A DNA stretch of 64,000 bases from Ursus arctos. Lineage: Eukaryota > Chordata > Mammalia > Carnivora > Ursidae. This document shows, one piece after another, positions 10,606-20,055 of this stretch. The DNA lies in assembly GCF_023065955.2 (NCBI RefSeq), contig NW_026622874.1, forward strand, positions 8,724,001 to 8,788,000. Direction: 5' to 3'. Position numbers and translations under genes: made by a program. The notes beneath the pieces were generated by a model. That model had not been told where the DNA came from. It did no database searches and was given only the letters and a program-made list of their open reading frames with translations. Numbering within the stretch: position 1 is the stretch's first letter; each line of letters opens with the position of its first letter.

Positions 10606-11434
10606 CATGTTCTTATTTTTAAACAGCTTTGTTGATATATCAGTTACACACGATAAAATGTACAGATTTCAATGAGTTTGGACCAGTGGGTGGACTCGTC
10701 CACGTGATCGCTACTGGACTCGAGCTACAGAACACGTTGCACCCTCTAGCCTGTCTCCCGACTCTGCACTTACACGTTCTCTTGCGGATACACACGTAGG
10801 TTGTTTCCAGCTTTTGTGGATTCTAAATAAAGCTGATGTGAACGTTCATGCACAAGTCTTCCCATGGACATCTGTTTTCCCTTGCTTTGGGTCAGCGTCC
10901 AGCTCTGGACTTGCATGTGTGGTTACTCAGAGACTGGCTGTCGTGCTAGCGATGACGCCACGTTCACGCCCGTCGAAAATGTTCCACTCGTTCTGCTTTC
11001 TGTCCAACACTTGTTCTTCTCCGTCTTTCTAATTGTAGCCATTCTGCTGGCTCTAAGTGGTATCTTGCTGTGAATTTTATCTTTTTGATCTTATTTTTAA
11101 GCAATCTCTACACCCAACATGGGGCTCGAATCTACAGCCCTGAGATCGAGAGCCAGGAGCCCCCTCGCTGAGAATTTTAAATAACTGAAGTGTCTTTTCA
11201 GGTCTGCCCATTTTTAAAAAATCGTCTTACTATTGTATTGTAAAAATTCATTAAATCTTCTAGATACAACCTCTTTGTCACACATTGTTTTACCAATATT
11301 TTGTCCAACTTCATGCCTTGTCTTTTCATTTTTTAAATAGTAACTTCTGAAGGCCAGAAACATGTACAGTCCTGAAGTCCAATTTATCAAAGCATTTTTT
11401 AAATTGTATGAATGGTGATTTTGTCCTAAGAAGT
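10606..11434 (-). mobile_element. L1 fragment, antisense (first part)
   Basis: Read on the plus strand it is the complement of an old L1: 'gctttgttgatatatcagtt', 'aggttgtttccagcttttg', 'ctaaataaagctgatgtgaa', 'ctaagtggtatcttgctgtg'. Past a small SINE it continues 'aatttatcaaagca' and 'gattttgtcctaagaa'. It continues after the LTR at 11435-11776. Confidence 0.8.
11088..11164 (-). mobile_element. Short tRNA-like CanSINE fragment inside L1
   Basis: Contains 'cacccaacatggggctcgaa' and 'ccctgagatcgagagcc'. These are the complement of a tRNA-Lys-like B-box/A-box pair, with a degraded head. It interrupts the antisense L1. Confidence 0.75.
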
Positions 11435-11776
11435 TGCTATGGTCTGAATGTTTGTGTCCACCCCCCCAATTCATTGTTACATCTGAATGTGATGTATTAG
11501 GAAGCGGGGCCCTAGGAGGTGGTCAGGTCATGTGGATGAGGCCCTCACGACTGGGATTAGCACCCTCACAGAAGGAAGTCCACAGAGAACCCTAGCTCCT
11601 CTGCCACATGAGGACACAATGAGAATTTCACCAGCAGGAGGATGGCCCTCACCCGACCACACCAGCACTCTGATCCTGGACTTCCAGCCCCCAGAGCTGT
11701 GAGATACGAAATCTGTTTTCAGTAACCCGCCCCTGCCTGTGCTACCTTGTTACATGGGCCTGAATGGACTAAGACA
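11435..11776 (+). mobile_element. MaLR solo LTR (MST/THE1-type)
   Basis: It starts 'tgctatggtctgaatgtttg' and ends 'gaatggactaagaca', the canonical ends of MST/THE1 LTRs. Internal blocks include 'gaggtggtcaggtcatgtgg', 'gactgggattagcaccctca', 'ccacatgaggacacaatgag' and 'agctgtgagata'. The flanks 'aagaag' and 'agaaat' may represent the short TSD. No internal retrovirus-like sequence accompanies it, so it is a solo LTR nested in L1. Confidence 0.93.
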
Positions 11777-12065
11777 GAAATCTCTGCCTACCCCAAGTAC
11801 ACTGTAAGCTTTGGTTTTAGGTTTTACAACATTTAGGTCTACGATCAATTTTCTAAAAACCTTGGTATTTGCCGTGAGACAGAGATCAAGGTTATTTCAC
11901 CCGTCCCCCAAGAGATCCAGTTAAGCCAGCATCACATGCTGAAAAGCTAGTCTTTCTCCACAGAATGACTTTGGCACCTCTGTTGAAAAATCAGTTGGCT
12001 ATATATGTGTGGGTCTATTTCTGGACTCTTTATTCTGTTCTACTTACCTGCTTGTCTATCAATCA
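11777..12065 (-). mobile_element. L1 ORF2 fragment, antisense (second part)
   Basis: This continues the L1 interrupted by the LTR: 'tctctgcctaccccaag', 'ggtctacgatcaattttc', 'gaccaactgattt' complement and 'gtgtgggtctatttctggac' all follow antisense L1 ORF2 order. Confidence 0.85.
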
Positions 12066-12234
12066 TGCTCTCTTGAAGAGGTGAATTGCACATTATTTCC
12101 TCTGTCTTGGTATAAGGAGTCAGAACCAGGGCCAACCACTGATGCTGATGTATTCCTTCAACAAGGAATAGTAACAGATTGAGAAAAATGGCAAAAGTTT
12201 GTATTTCGGTGTTCTTTAAAAATGATCCCTTATT

Positions 12235-12441
12235 GGGCCGCCTGGGTGGGTCAGTTGGTTAAGCATCCAACTCTTGGTTTCAGCTCAGGCCATGATCTCA
12301 GAGTCATGGGATCAAGCCCCCGTGTCAGGCTCTGCACTCAGAGAGATTCTCTCTCCCTCTGCCCTTCCCCTCCAGGCACACACCTGCAAGCACTCACATG
12401 CACACGCACTCTCTCAAATAAATAATAAATCCTAAAAAAAA
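12235..12441 (+). mobile_element. CanSINE
   Basis: Sense copy with 'gcctgggtgggtcagttggt' head, TC-rich body containing a CA-rich insertion near 12378-12405, and 'aaataaataataaatcc' tail. The TSD is gatcccttatt upstream versus gatcgcttatt downstream (one mismatch). Confidence 0.94.
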
Positions 12442-13290
12442 AGATCGCTTATTTTTAAAACAATAAATATAAGCCAAGGTAACACTAAAATGTGTTGAAC
12501 TAGTTTTCTAAGTAGACTGTTATTTCAGTTAACTATTTGGAATGAGTGTAGAGGCAAAAAAGCACCAAGGGGGTTAGCTCCACAAAGGGTCATCAGTTAA
12601 GCCTTTCAGAATTTCCCCAAAATGCCTCCCCTGGCCTTCAACTGGACGGTGCTCTCTCAGATTCATCCCTGGTCAGCTCTTCCGAACTATAACCACACCG
12701 CCCTGGCTGCCCAGGCCAGCCTGCTTGCCCATCATAATCAAGAGGGATGAGTTCACTCCTTCTTTAGAGAGAAAACAGAAAGCCTCTTTTAGATTTCGAA
12801 ATTCATCTACATTTCCACGCATCCTTTGTTCCTTCCCAGGAAGGAAAAAAAAGGAAAGAAGAGGTGTCCCCACTCAGGTGCTGGTTTCTCTACCTGTGTC
12901 CTTCATCTTAGCCTTTGGGTCAAATCAGTGTCTCAGGTGGTGAATCCCTGACGTATCTTAGACCAGAAACTGGAATCCCCAAGAATTCTCAATACCATAC
13001 GTTAGTCTGTATTTTTCATACATTTATGTTTAAAATAACAAGTGACAGAAGTTATACACAGTGAATAATTTTTCCAAGATAGACTTACATTAAAAATTTC
13101 AGAAATTTACTGTAACACAAGAGATTTAATAACAAAGGCATGGTTATTATTAACCAATATATTGTTATATATTTCAATAACATGTAAAAATGATCTGTAC
13201 ACCTCATAGACATCTAATAATAGAAAACAGTAAATGAAATGAACATAACACAAATGTCCAACAAAATCATTTAAAAATGAAAAGATACAT
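12442..13290. other. Unassigned unique sequence
   Basis: No repeat that I can name. Overlapping 66-72 codon open frames on both strands at 12673-12943 have no support. The stretch 13000-13280 is very AT-rich. Confidence 0.4.
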
Positions 13291-13302
13291 AAAAGTCATC
13301 AT

Positions 13303-13431
13303 TTTTTTTTCAAGTAGGCTCCACACCGAGCGTGGAACCCACCATGGGGCTCAAACTCATGACCCTGAGACCAAGTCCTGAGCTGAGACTAAGAGTCAGA
13401 TGCTTAACTGACTGAGCCACCCAAAGGCCCC
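13303..13431 (-). mobile_element. CanSINE, 5' part, first of a stacked pair
   Basis: Antisense copy that lacks the GA-rich body, running from 'caagtaggctccacaccgag' to 'gagccacccaaaggccc'. It is bounded on both sides by the same target sequence, aaaagtcatcatttttttt (13291 and 13432). Confidence 0.93.
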
Positions 13432-13442
13432 AAAAGTCATCA

Positions 13443-13616
13443 TTTTTTTTGAGGGAGAAAGGGGGTGAGTGGAGTAGGGGCAGAGGGAGAAGGAGAGAGA
13501 ATCTCAAGTAGGTCCTGCTTCGAGCCCCACTGGGGCTCAATCTCACAACCCTGAGATCATGACCTGAACCAAAACCAAGACTCAGGTGCTTAACCAACTG
13601 AGCGACCCAGTGCCCC
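13443..13616 (-). mobile_element. CanSINE, second of a stacked pair
   Basis: Antisense copy with GA-rich body and head 'gagcgacccagtgcccc'. It is bounded by aaaagtcatcattt at 13432 and aaaagttatcatttttt at 13617, so three copies of one target sequence enclose two SINEs in the same orientation. Confidence 0.94.
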
Positions 13617-13797
13617 AAAAGTTATCATTTTTTAAATGAAAACTTTAAAACACACAAAAGAGTGACAGTCTTAATCTCTGTTTCATGACAAATGACCAGA
13701 CACAGAAAAATTTCTTTCATTTTGCACAGATGGTATGATCTCCAAGCTGGGCATTCTGGTGTATTTTGCTTCATTTAAACTGATTTCCGTTTTTTGT

Positions 13798-14056
13798 TTT
13801 CTTAAAACCCAGTATAGTTGACATGCAGTGCAATACTGGTTTCAGGTGTACAATACAGTGATTCTGCAGTTCCATAGGTCACCCGGTGCTCATGACAACA
13901 GGTGCACTCCTTCATACCCATCACCTGCTTCCCCCATCCCCCACCCACCTCCTCCCTGGTGACCAGCAGTGTGTTCTCTAGAGCTAAGAGTCTGTTTCTT
14001 GCTTTGTCCCTTTTTTTTCTTTATTTACTTGTTTTGTTTCTCAAATTCCACACCCA
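13798..14056 (-). mobile_element. L1 3' end, carnivore type, antisense
   Basis: The plus strand shows 'cagtatagttgacatgcag', 'tggtttcaggtgtacaat', 'cccatcacctgcttcccccatcc', 'gaccagcagtgtgttctct' and 'ctcaaattccacaccc'. This is the complement of the L1 ORF2 end and 3' UTR seen in carnivores. It is 5' truncated. Confidence 0.85.
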
Positions 14057-14175
14057 TTTCCTTTTTTAACGTGAATTATTTTGTCTGCTTGTCCTGATTT
14101 TGGTTTTGCCAATGAGTCAGTATTGCTTTGCAAATTCAGATTACAGATCAGTTTCAATCCCACAGCCACACTCAC

Positions 14176-14238
14176 CTTCTCTGCATTTGTTCTACTCAAG
14201 TATTGACAATAATTGCAGCCTGTAGCAAGTATCAAGCC
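14176..14238 (-). CDS. Candidate 63-nt exon, phase 0/0, unidentified
   Basis: The minus strand has an acceptor 'tggtttccag' just upstream of 14238 and a consensus donor AAG|GTGAGT at 14176. The 63 nt between them are open in one frame (21 codons, starting GLILATG, with two Cys). The phase is compatible with the exon-like segment at 8849-8999 on the same strand. I recognise no family. The acceptor's pyrimidine tract is weak. Confidence 0.15.
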
Positions 14239-14435
14239 CTGGAAACCATCAACAAACATAACGAGGTAGCATTCCAATAACGTCATTTGAATCCCCTAGA
14301 GGGGAACCGGCGTGACACAGAACCGCAGGTCCAAGCCTCCAGTTTGTGTGAGTACTTGTTAGTTCTTGGAACGCCACTCCCTAGATTCATACAAAGTGAT
14401 GAACTATGTGAATGAACGTATTAATACTTATTTTG

Positions 14436-14615
14436 TGGGGTCCCTGGGTGGCTCAGTTAGTTAAGCAGCTGCCTTCGGCTCAGGTCATGATCCCAGGTTT
14501 CTGGGATCGAGCCCCACATCGAGCTCCCTGCTCAACAGGGAGTCTGCTTCTCCCTCTCCCTCTACCTGCTTCCCTCTCTCTCTCTCTCAAATGAATAAAT
14601 ACAATCTTTTTAAAA
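14436..14615 (+). mobile_element. CanSINE
   Basis: Sense copy with 'ccctgggtggctcagttag' head, 'gggatcgagccccacatcg' B-box and 'caaatgaataaatacaatc' tail. The TSD is imperfect: aatacttattttg upstream against aataattatttcg downstream. Confidence 0.94.
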
Positions 14616-15764
14616 AATAATTATTTCGTTTGCAAGAATGACTCACTGTTAGCAGCAGATATGGCTAAGAACACACACAAATACATGTAACAGCCCCAAG
14701 GGAGAGGGTGAATCTCTCCTGCACGAACCTGTCCGGGTTCCCAGGAACATCCACCCTGGCCCATGACACCTGTATGCATGTTTCCTGCTCTCGTTCAGAA
14801 CTTGATGTCAGTGGGACCCTCTGAATCAGCAATCTCTGCCTTCATTGCTAAACCTTTTTTCTTACAGGAGAGTTACAGTATTTCCCCTATTTTCCTGATT
14901 TCCCCACCATTTGGGGTCTGGGAAAAAGGACATAAATTATGCAAGGAAACCCTTCTCTTAGTTATCTTCATCGTCCAACCCCCTCCCCCCCCCCCCCACT
15001 TATTTCCTGTTCTCGGCTTCCAATCGTGCCGTCTGCCACCACGTCTGGGTGCTGCCTTCCTTACCCCTCCACTGCCAGTGCTCAATACATTTACTATATA
15101 TTTTTATGCTGTAGTATAAATGTGAACTATATGAAATAAAGACACTTCCTAATGATTTACTCCTGCTTCTTCTCAGCACACAACAGCCAGGTTTCTACTC
15201 TCACCTCCTACAGAGCCTGGTCTTTGACCTCCGACCTCAGCTCTCCTCCTTGACTTCGTGTAGCACCTGTTGCACTAACCAGTCCTCTGACTCAGTTTTC
15301 TGAGCAGGGCTCCATCCCGGTACCTCTTTCTGCCTTTCTGTGGGCTGCTTGTTCTGACCTCTTCCTCAAATGCAGGTTCTCCTCAGGTTCTAAGGAGCCC
15401 AGCCCTTCTACCTGAGACACTGTTTCTGAGTGAATTTACCGAACTTTGACCCAGAACACCCAACCCCCAGGTCTTACCCGGCGGCCGCAGCCTTGCTCCT
15501 GACCAACAGATACAAACTTCTGTCTGCTGGATATCAGCACCTGGAGAAGGCAATCCCGCTTTCCTCCAGGCCATGCTCAGGGCCCACGCGGCCTCTGCAC
15601 CCGTCCTACATGGGATGTCCTGGGGCCACCTCACTGCACTGGTTCCCAAGTCTGTCTGTAAGTGAGCCAGGCTTCTTTCCAACACGAGACCTTCACATGC
15701 TGTCCTAGCTTCTGGGGAGAAAAAGGTTTTCCTCTTCCCCTTCTTCACTTGGCCAACTGCTGGT
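14616..15764. other. Unassigned sequence with a C15 tract
   Basis: No gene recognised. A poly-C run of about 15 lies at 14984-14998. The stretch 15140-15700 is GC-richer and contains a GCGGCCGC octamer at 15481. Open frames reach 92-188 codons, but the longest (15383-15949, minus) runs through the CA repeat and the LTR, so it is not a gene. Confidence 0.4.
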
Positions 15765-15911
15765 GTTGTGAGTTGCGGTGTCCCCCCAGATTCAAACACT
15801 GAAGTCCCAACCTCAACACCACAGAATGACCTCATTTGGAAATAGGGTCGATACTGAGTAATTTCTTCAGATGAGCTCATATGCCTGGTGTCTTGATATA
15901 AGGGGAAGCTT

Positions 15912-15953
<42 letters not shown>

Positions 15954-16190
15954 TGCCCATGTGAAGATGAAGGCAGAGCCAGGGGTAATGTGTCTACAAG
16001 CCAGAAACGCTGAAGACTGCCAGCAAATCACTAGAAGCTAGGGGACAGGATGGAAGGATTCTCCTTGGAAACCTCCGAAGGTACACCTTGATCTCAGACT
16101 TCTAGTCTCCAGACTGTGAGACAATAAATCTCTATTGCGTAAGCCACCAGTCTGTGGCACTTCATATAGCAGCCCCTCGGAAACTGACAC
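15765..16190 (+). mobile_element. MLT1-type MaLR LTR
   Basis: MLT1 blocks occur in order: 'gaatgacctcatttggaaat', 'gtcttgatataaggggaag', 'atgtgaagatgaaggcag', 'ctacaagccagaaacgc', 'ccagactgtgagacaataaa', 'gtaagccaccagtctgtgg' and 'cagcccctcggaaactgac'. It is complete or nearly so, with no internal viral-like sequence nearby. An internal CA microsatellite has replaced part of it. Confidence 0.93.
15916..15949 (+). repeat. (CA)n microsatellite inside MLT1
   Basis: Uninterrupted CA repeat of about 17 units at the point where MLT1 normally has 'ttggacacagagacagacac'. It has probably expanded from that short seed. A perfect array this long is likely to be length-polymorphic. Confidence 0.97.
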
Positions 16191-16195
16191 ACCTA

Positions 16196-16680
16196 GTCGT
16201 CATTCACATCTTAGCTCAAACGTCACCTCCTCCAGGAAGTCCTCCCTGTCTCCCTCAAAATAGACTAGTCCCCACCTCCCTCACTTACATGGTCTCACTC
16301 CATTCTTCCTTCGTGGCATTTATCGTATTTATCTGTGTGATCAATTGTAATGGCATCTCTAGGCTATAAAATAGATCAGTCCATGTCCACAGTTAGTTCT
16401 CCCTGGCCTTGAAGCACTGATCCCTATCTGAAATTAACTTAATCACCTATTTATGTACTTATTTATTGCTTGCTTCTTCCTCCACGGGAGCATGACCCTA
16501 GCCTGTAGGACAGTGCCAGGTACATGGCCCATGGGCCGTGAACTAGCACATCAATAAACACTAAGAGCAGAACCCAGGACTGCTCTGCCCACTACTGACT
16601 GTGTTTCCAGCGTGCGACATCACAATCACACAGAAAGCAACTGAGAATTCTACGTGTTGAATAAATGACTGAATGAGCCT
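16196..16680 (+). mobile_element. L2 3' end
   Basis: L2 order is visible: 'tagctcaaacgtcacctcct', 'caggaagtcctccctgtctc', 'ggcatttatcgtatttatc', 'gggagcatgaccctagcctg', 'cagtgccaggtacatgg' and finally 'gttgaataaatgactgaatg'. Ancient and diverged; the last part is separated by about 60 bases of unrelated sequence. Confidence 0.75.
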
Positions 16681-17076
16681 ATTCAATATGGCAGGCAGTT
16701 CATTATAAGGATGCCATAATCACTTAAAAACAGTAAAAGTCTGAGAATTGTAACCTTCTATATATTAAAGGAAATCTTGTTTAGTAATAATACATTAACA
16801 TCAACTTACTTCAGCTTTCCAGCTGATATTTAAAATTTAAGAATGCTTGCCAACAAGAGAACTCAAAAGGTAAAGCTCTCAGGTATGACTGCTTTCAAAA
16901 TGATTTAAATTTATGGACTGAAGATAAAACTTTTCAGTACTTTCTTAAGACTTCTGCTCTGAAACAGCAAAATGGAGAAGGCCAAAATATTTTTTTCAAG
17001 AGTGTCAAAAATGAAAAGTGTCTTCCTTAGACTATTACATATTGCTGAGGTAATTCTAGCAACATTAAGAAAAATT
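16681..17076. other. Unassigned AT-rich sequence
   Basis: No repeat or exon recognised. Confidence 0.4.
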
Positions 17077-17241
17077 TTAAAAGATTTATTTATTTATTTA
17101 TTTAGAGAGTGAGCAGGGGGAGGGGCAGAGGGAGAGAGAAGCGTGGAGCCTGACATGGGGCTCGATCCCACAACCCTGAGATCATGACCCGAGCTGAAAT
17201 CAAGAGTCGATGCTCAACCAACTGAGCTACCCAGGTGCCCC
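17077..17241 (-). mobile_element. CanSINE
   Basis: Antisense copy: 'agatttatttatttatttat' tail complement, GA-rich body, 'ctgagctacccaggtgcccc' head. The flanking TSD is aacattaagaaa upstream and aacattgcgaaa downstream. Confidence 0.95.
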
Positions 17242-18214
17242 GTAACATTGCGAAATTTTTAAAAATTATTTTTACCCATTATCCTAAGTTTCTAACAGAA
17301 CAGGGATTTTCCTTGTTTCTATGTTTCCTGTGGCCTTTTGCCCAAAGCACATACATTTCATATAGTTGTAATAACATATGGCTATGACTCTGAGAAAAAT
17401 GATAAGCCAATTCAAAACTGTATTTGGAAGAAAAATGGTACCACACAAATAAGAGATAGTGTCCCAAGTGCTAGTGTTTGCCTTCTGTCATCTTTCATCA
17501 GAAAATCTCTCAAAGGAGTTCCTTTTGCACAGCAATCTTTAGGAATTGCAGAAAAGCACTTATTGGGGAAAAACAGACCCCCTACCATTAATCAGCTCAT
17601 CAGACAAGGTAACTGGACACCAAACAGAACTCTGGTTTTCAAGGGATTAGACATCTAATACTTGCTTACTTGGATTTTGACGTTTCTTCTCCCCTCATTC
17701 TTAAGGTAAAAATTCTTGACCTCAGAAAGGATCCTGACACTGTTTTCCAAAACATACCATAATCAGAAAAACATGACTCGAAGTATAAAATGTATTTTTA
17801 ACAAGAGTTAGAATCTCAGAAAAAACCAAACTACTTATCTAAAAGGTTTCAAGGCTATAAACAAGTAGACAACGAAAAAACTAAGAAATCTCTTAGAAGT
17901 CTTTCCAACAACAACAAAAACCCACCAAAACACAGAACATAAGCAGTGATTCAAGATAAGGTTATCACTAAAATAACATAAAAAGAAACTTCAAAATGTT
18001 TGTAGTTCTGATAAAAGTTAGCCCTGTGGATGTTGTGGAAGTTTGTGGGAGAAAATAAGGATTGCTAGAACACCTTCTGGTTTGCCTGTTACCTTCAATG
18101 GATAGCAACAATAAAAACAGCCAAACACTCAACATTTTAGAGACCCTACTGCTCTTGTGGGCATGAAAATACAATCCACCAAGCATGCCCTTGCTTCAGA
18201 AAAAAAACTTAACT
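17242..18214. other. Unassigned AT-rich sequence
   Basis: Nearly 1 kb without a repeat that I can name. A 106-codon open frame at 17338-17658 (plus) and a 62-codon frame at 17279-17467 (minus) overlap each other and have no recognisable domain. Confidence 0.4.
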
Positions 18215-18288
18215 AAGAAAAATAATAAATTAAATAAATAAATAATAAATAAATAAATAAATAAATAAACAAACAAATAAATAAATTA
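18215..18288 (+). repeat. (AAAT)n tetranucleotide repeat
   Basis: About 70 bases of AAAT units with AAT and AAAC interruptions, ending immediately at the head of the next CanSINE. It may be the tail of an older, lost element into which the SINE inserted. Confidence 0.9.
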
Positions 18289-18482
18289 GGGAGCACCTGG
18301 GTGGCTCAGTCGGTTAAGTCACCTTCGGCTCAGGTCATGATCCCAAGGTCCTGGGATTGAGCCCTGGAACCCCAAGTCGGGCTCCCTGCTCCACAGGGAG
18401 TCTGCTTCCCCCTTTTCCTCTGCCCCTCCCCCTACTTGTGCTCTCTCTCTGTCAAATAAATAAATAAAATCTTTTAAAAAAA
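18289..18482 (+). mobile_element. CanSINE abutting an AAAT repeat
   Basis: Sense copy with 'gcacctgggtggctcagtc' head, a 3-4 base deletion in the A-box spacer ('gttaagtcaccttcggc'), TC-rich body and 'aaataaataaaatctttt' tail. Confidence 0.95.
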
Positions 18483-19190
18483 CCCAAAAGTAGAATTTTT
18501 AACTCTTTTCATTAAATAAACTACCACGAAAAATTTTACTTTAAAAAACTCTTTTTCTTAAGATTGGCTTGTCCAACACATGTAACGGCTTGAAATTTTA
18601 CTCTTTCCAAGATGGTTTGTTCCATACATGTGTGTAAATACCATAAACGCATGTAAGGACCTGCTCTGTGCCATTCATGCCCATGCAGCAGCCTGTGTCA
18701 CACAGGGGGGCTCACTGTGACTGCCTCTCCAGCTGAGATCAAACTGTACCAGTGGCCTTTCTCTGTGCTGCACACACATCACTCAGCAGTGAGGGGGGGA
18801 AACTCAAGGAGAGCCACGCTGTGACCATTCTGGGTAAGTCCATAAAGCTAAACCATCTACTAGGAATGGTCTTCAATGAAACAACTGGGCTTCTCACATT
18901 CAGGCAGACCCACTTTGCAAATCCACCCCAAACTATGAACTCCTTCAAGTTCCATAATCAATATTTCGAAGACCAAGCAGCCAAGGCCCCAGGAGAGGCC
19001 CTATCAAAACCCAGGATCAGCGACTGGAACAATCGGATAATAAAGGGTCAACAGTGTCACTTTCCTGCTGTTGTGACCTCCGAACCCCACTCCCACCTGC
19101 TAAGTTAGGACAAAAGCTGTTTCCATTCTTAAAGACATCATTATTCTGAGCACAAAAATATTAAAAACAAAAGCAATGTGATATTTATAA
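18483..19190. other. Unassigned sequence
   Basis: No repeat recognised. A plus-strand stretch from an AG at 18732 to a GTAAGT at 18834 looks exon-like by splice sites but is closed in all three frames, so it is not a coding exon. Confidence 0.4.
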
Positions 19191-19191
19191 A

Positions 19192-20055
19192 TAATAAAGC
19201 AAAGGAAACCATCAACGAAACGAAAAGGCAGCCTACTGAATGGGAGAAGATACTTGCAAATCATACATTTGATAAGGGGATAATATTCAAAATATATAAA
19301 GAACTCACACAACTCAAAAGAAAAAAAATCTGATTTTAAAATGGGCAGACAACCTGAATAGCCATTTTTCCAAAGAAGACATCCAGATGGCCAACAGACG
19401 CAAGAAAAGATGCTCAACATCACTGATCATCAGGGAAACACAAATCACCACAGGGAGGTATCACCTCACACCTGTCAGCGTGGCTAAAATCAACAACATA
19501 AAAAACAACAGGTGTTGGTGAGGATGCAGAGAAAGGGGGACTGTGGTGGGAATGCAAACTGGTGCAGCCACTGTGGACCACAGTATGGAGGCTCCTCAAA
19601 AAATTAAAAATAGAGCTACTCTCTGATCCAGCAATGCTACTTCTGAATATTTATGTGAAGAAAATGAAAACACTAACTTGAAAAGATATCTGCATCCCCA
19701 TGTTTACTGCAGCATTGTTTACAACAGTCAGGATGTGGAAGCCGCACAAGTGTCCGTCGATGGATGAATGGATAGAGGTGTGTGTGTGTGTAATAGTACT
19801 ACTCAGCCATAAAAAAGGATGAAACCTTGCTATTTGCAACAGCATGGACCCTGAGGAGTGTTATGGTCACTGAAATAAATCAGACAGAGGGGAGAGAAAC
19901 GTGCCATATGATAGCTCTTAATGGCAGAATCTAAAACGAACACACAAATACCCCAACCTCACAGGTACAGAGAACAGACCAGTAGTTGCCAGAGGTGGGG
20001 GAGGCAGAGGATAGGAGAAAAGTAGTTGTTGCTTTTAGTTTAAATAAACTGAATT
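19192..20055 (+). mobile_element. L1 ORF2 3' end and 3' UTR, 5' truncated
   Basis: Clear sense L1 ORF2 order: 'gcaaaggaaaccatcaacg', 'gaatgggagaagatacttgc', 'aaaatgggcagacaacctga', 'aaagatgctcaacatcactg', 'atcaccacagggaggtatca', 'ggtgggaatgcaaactggtg', 'gatccagcaatgctacttct', 'aactcaaaag' and 'ctactcagccataaaaaagg'. It carries frameshifts and stops, so it is inactive. A short (GT)n replaces the usual TA-rich 'gtatatatata' site near 19780. Confidence 0.95.

Noticed and set aside
11435..11776. Endogenous retrovirus with coding capacity
   Set aside because: Only LTR sequence is present here, and likewise at 15765 and 32495. No gag, pol or env-like frame lies nearby.
13291..13634. CRISPR-like repeat-spacer pattern
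   Set aside because: The repeated words are target-site duplications around SINEs in a mammalian genome, not a regular array.
15481..15488. CpG-island promoter suggested by the GCGGCCGC octamer
   Set aside because: Surrounding CpG density is low and the GC-rich stretch is short. No island.
15383..15949. 188-codon minus-strand open frame
   Set aside because: It begins inside the CA microsatellite and runs through an MLT1 LTR. Its N-terminal Cys-Val run is only the translated repeat.
18733..18833. Plus-strand coding exon (AG to GTAAGT)
   Set aside because: All three frames contain stops. At most a non-coding exon.
19100..19423. 107-codon minus-strand open frame
   Set aside because: Antisense of L1 ORF2 over most of its length.
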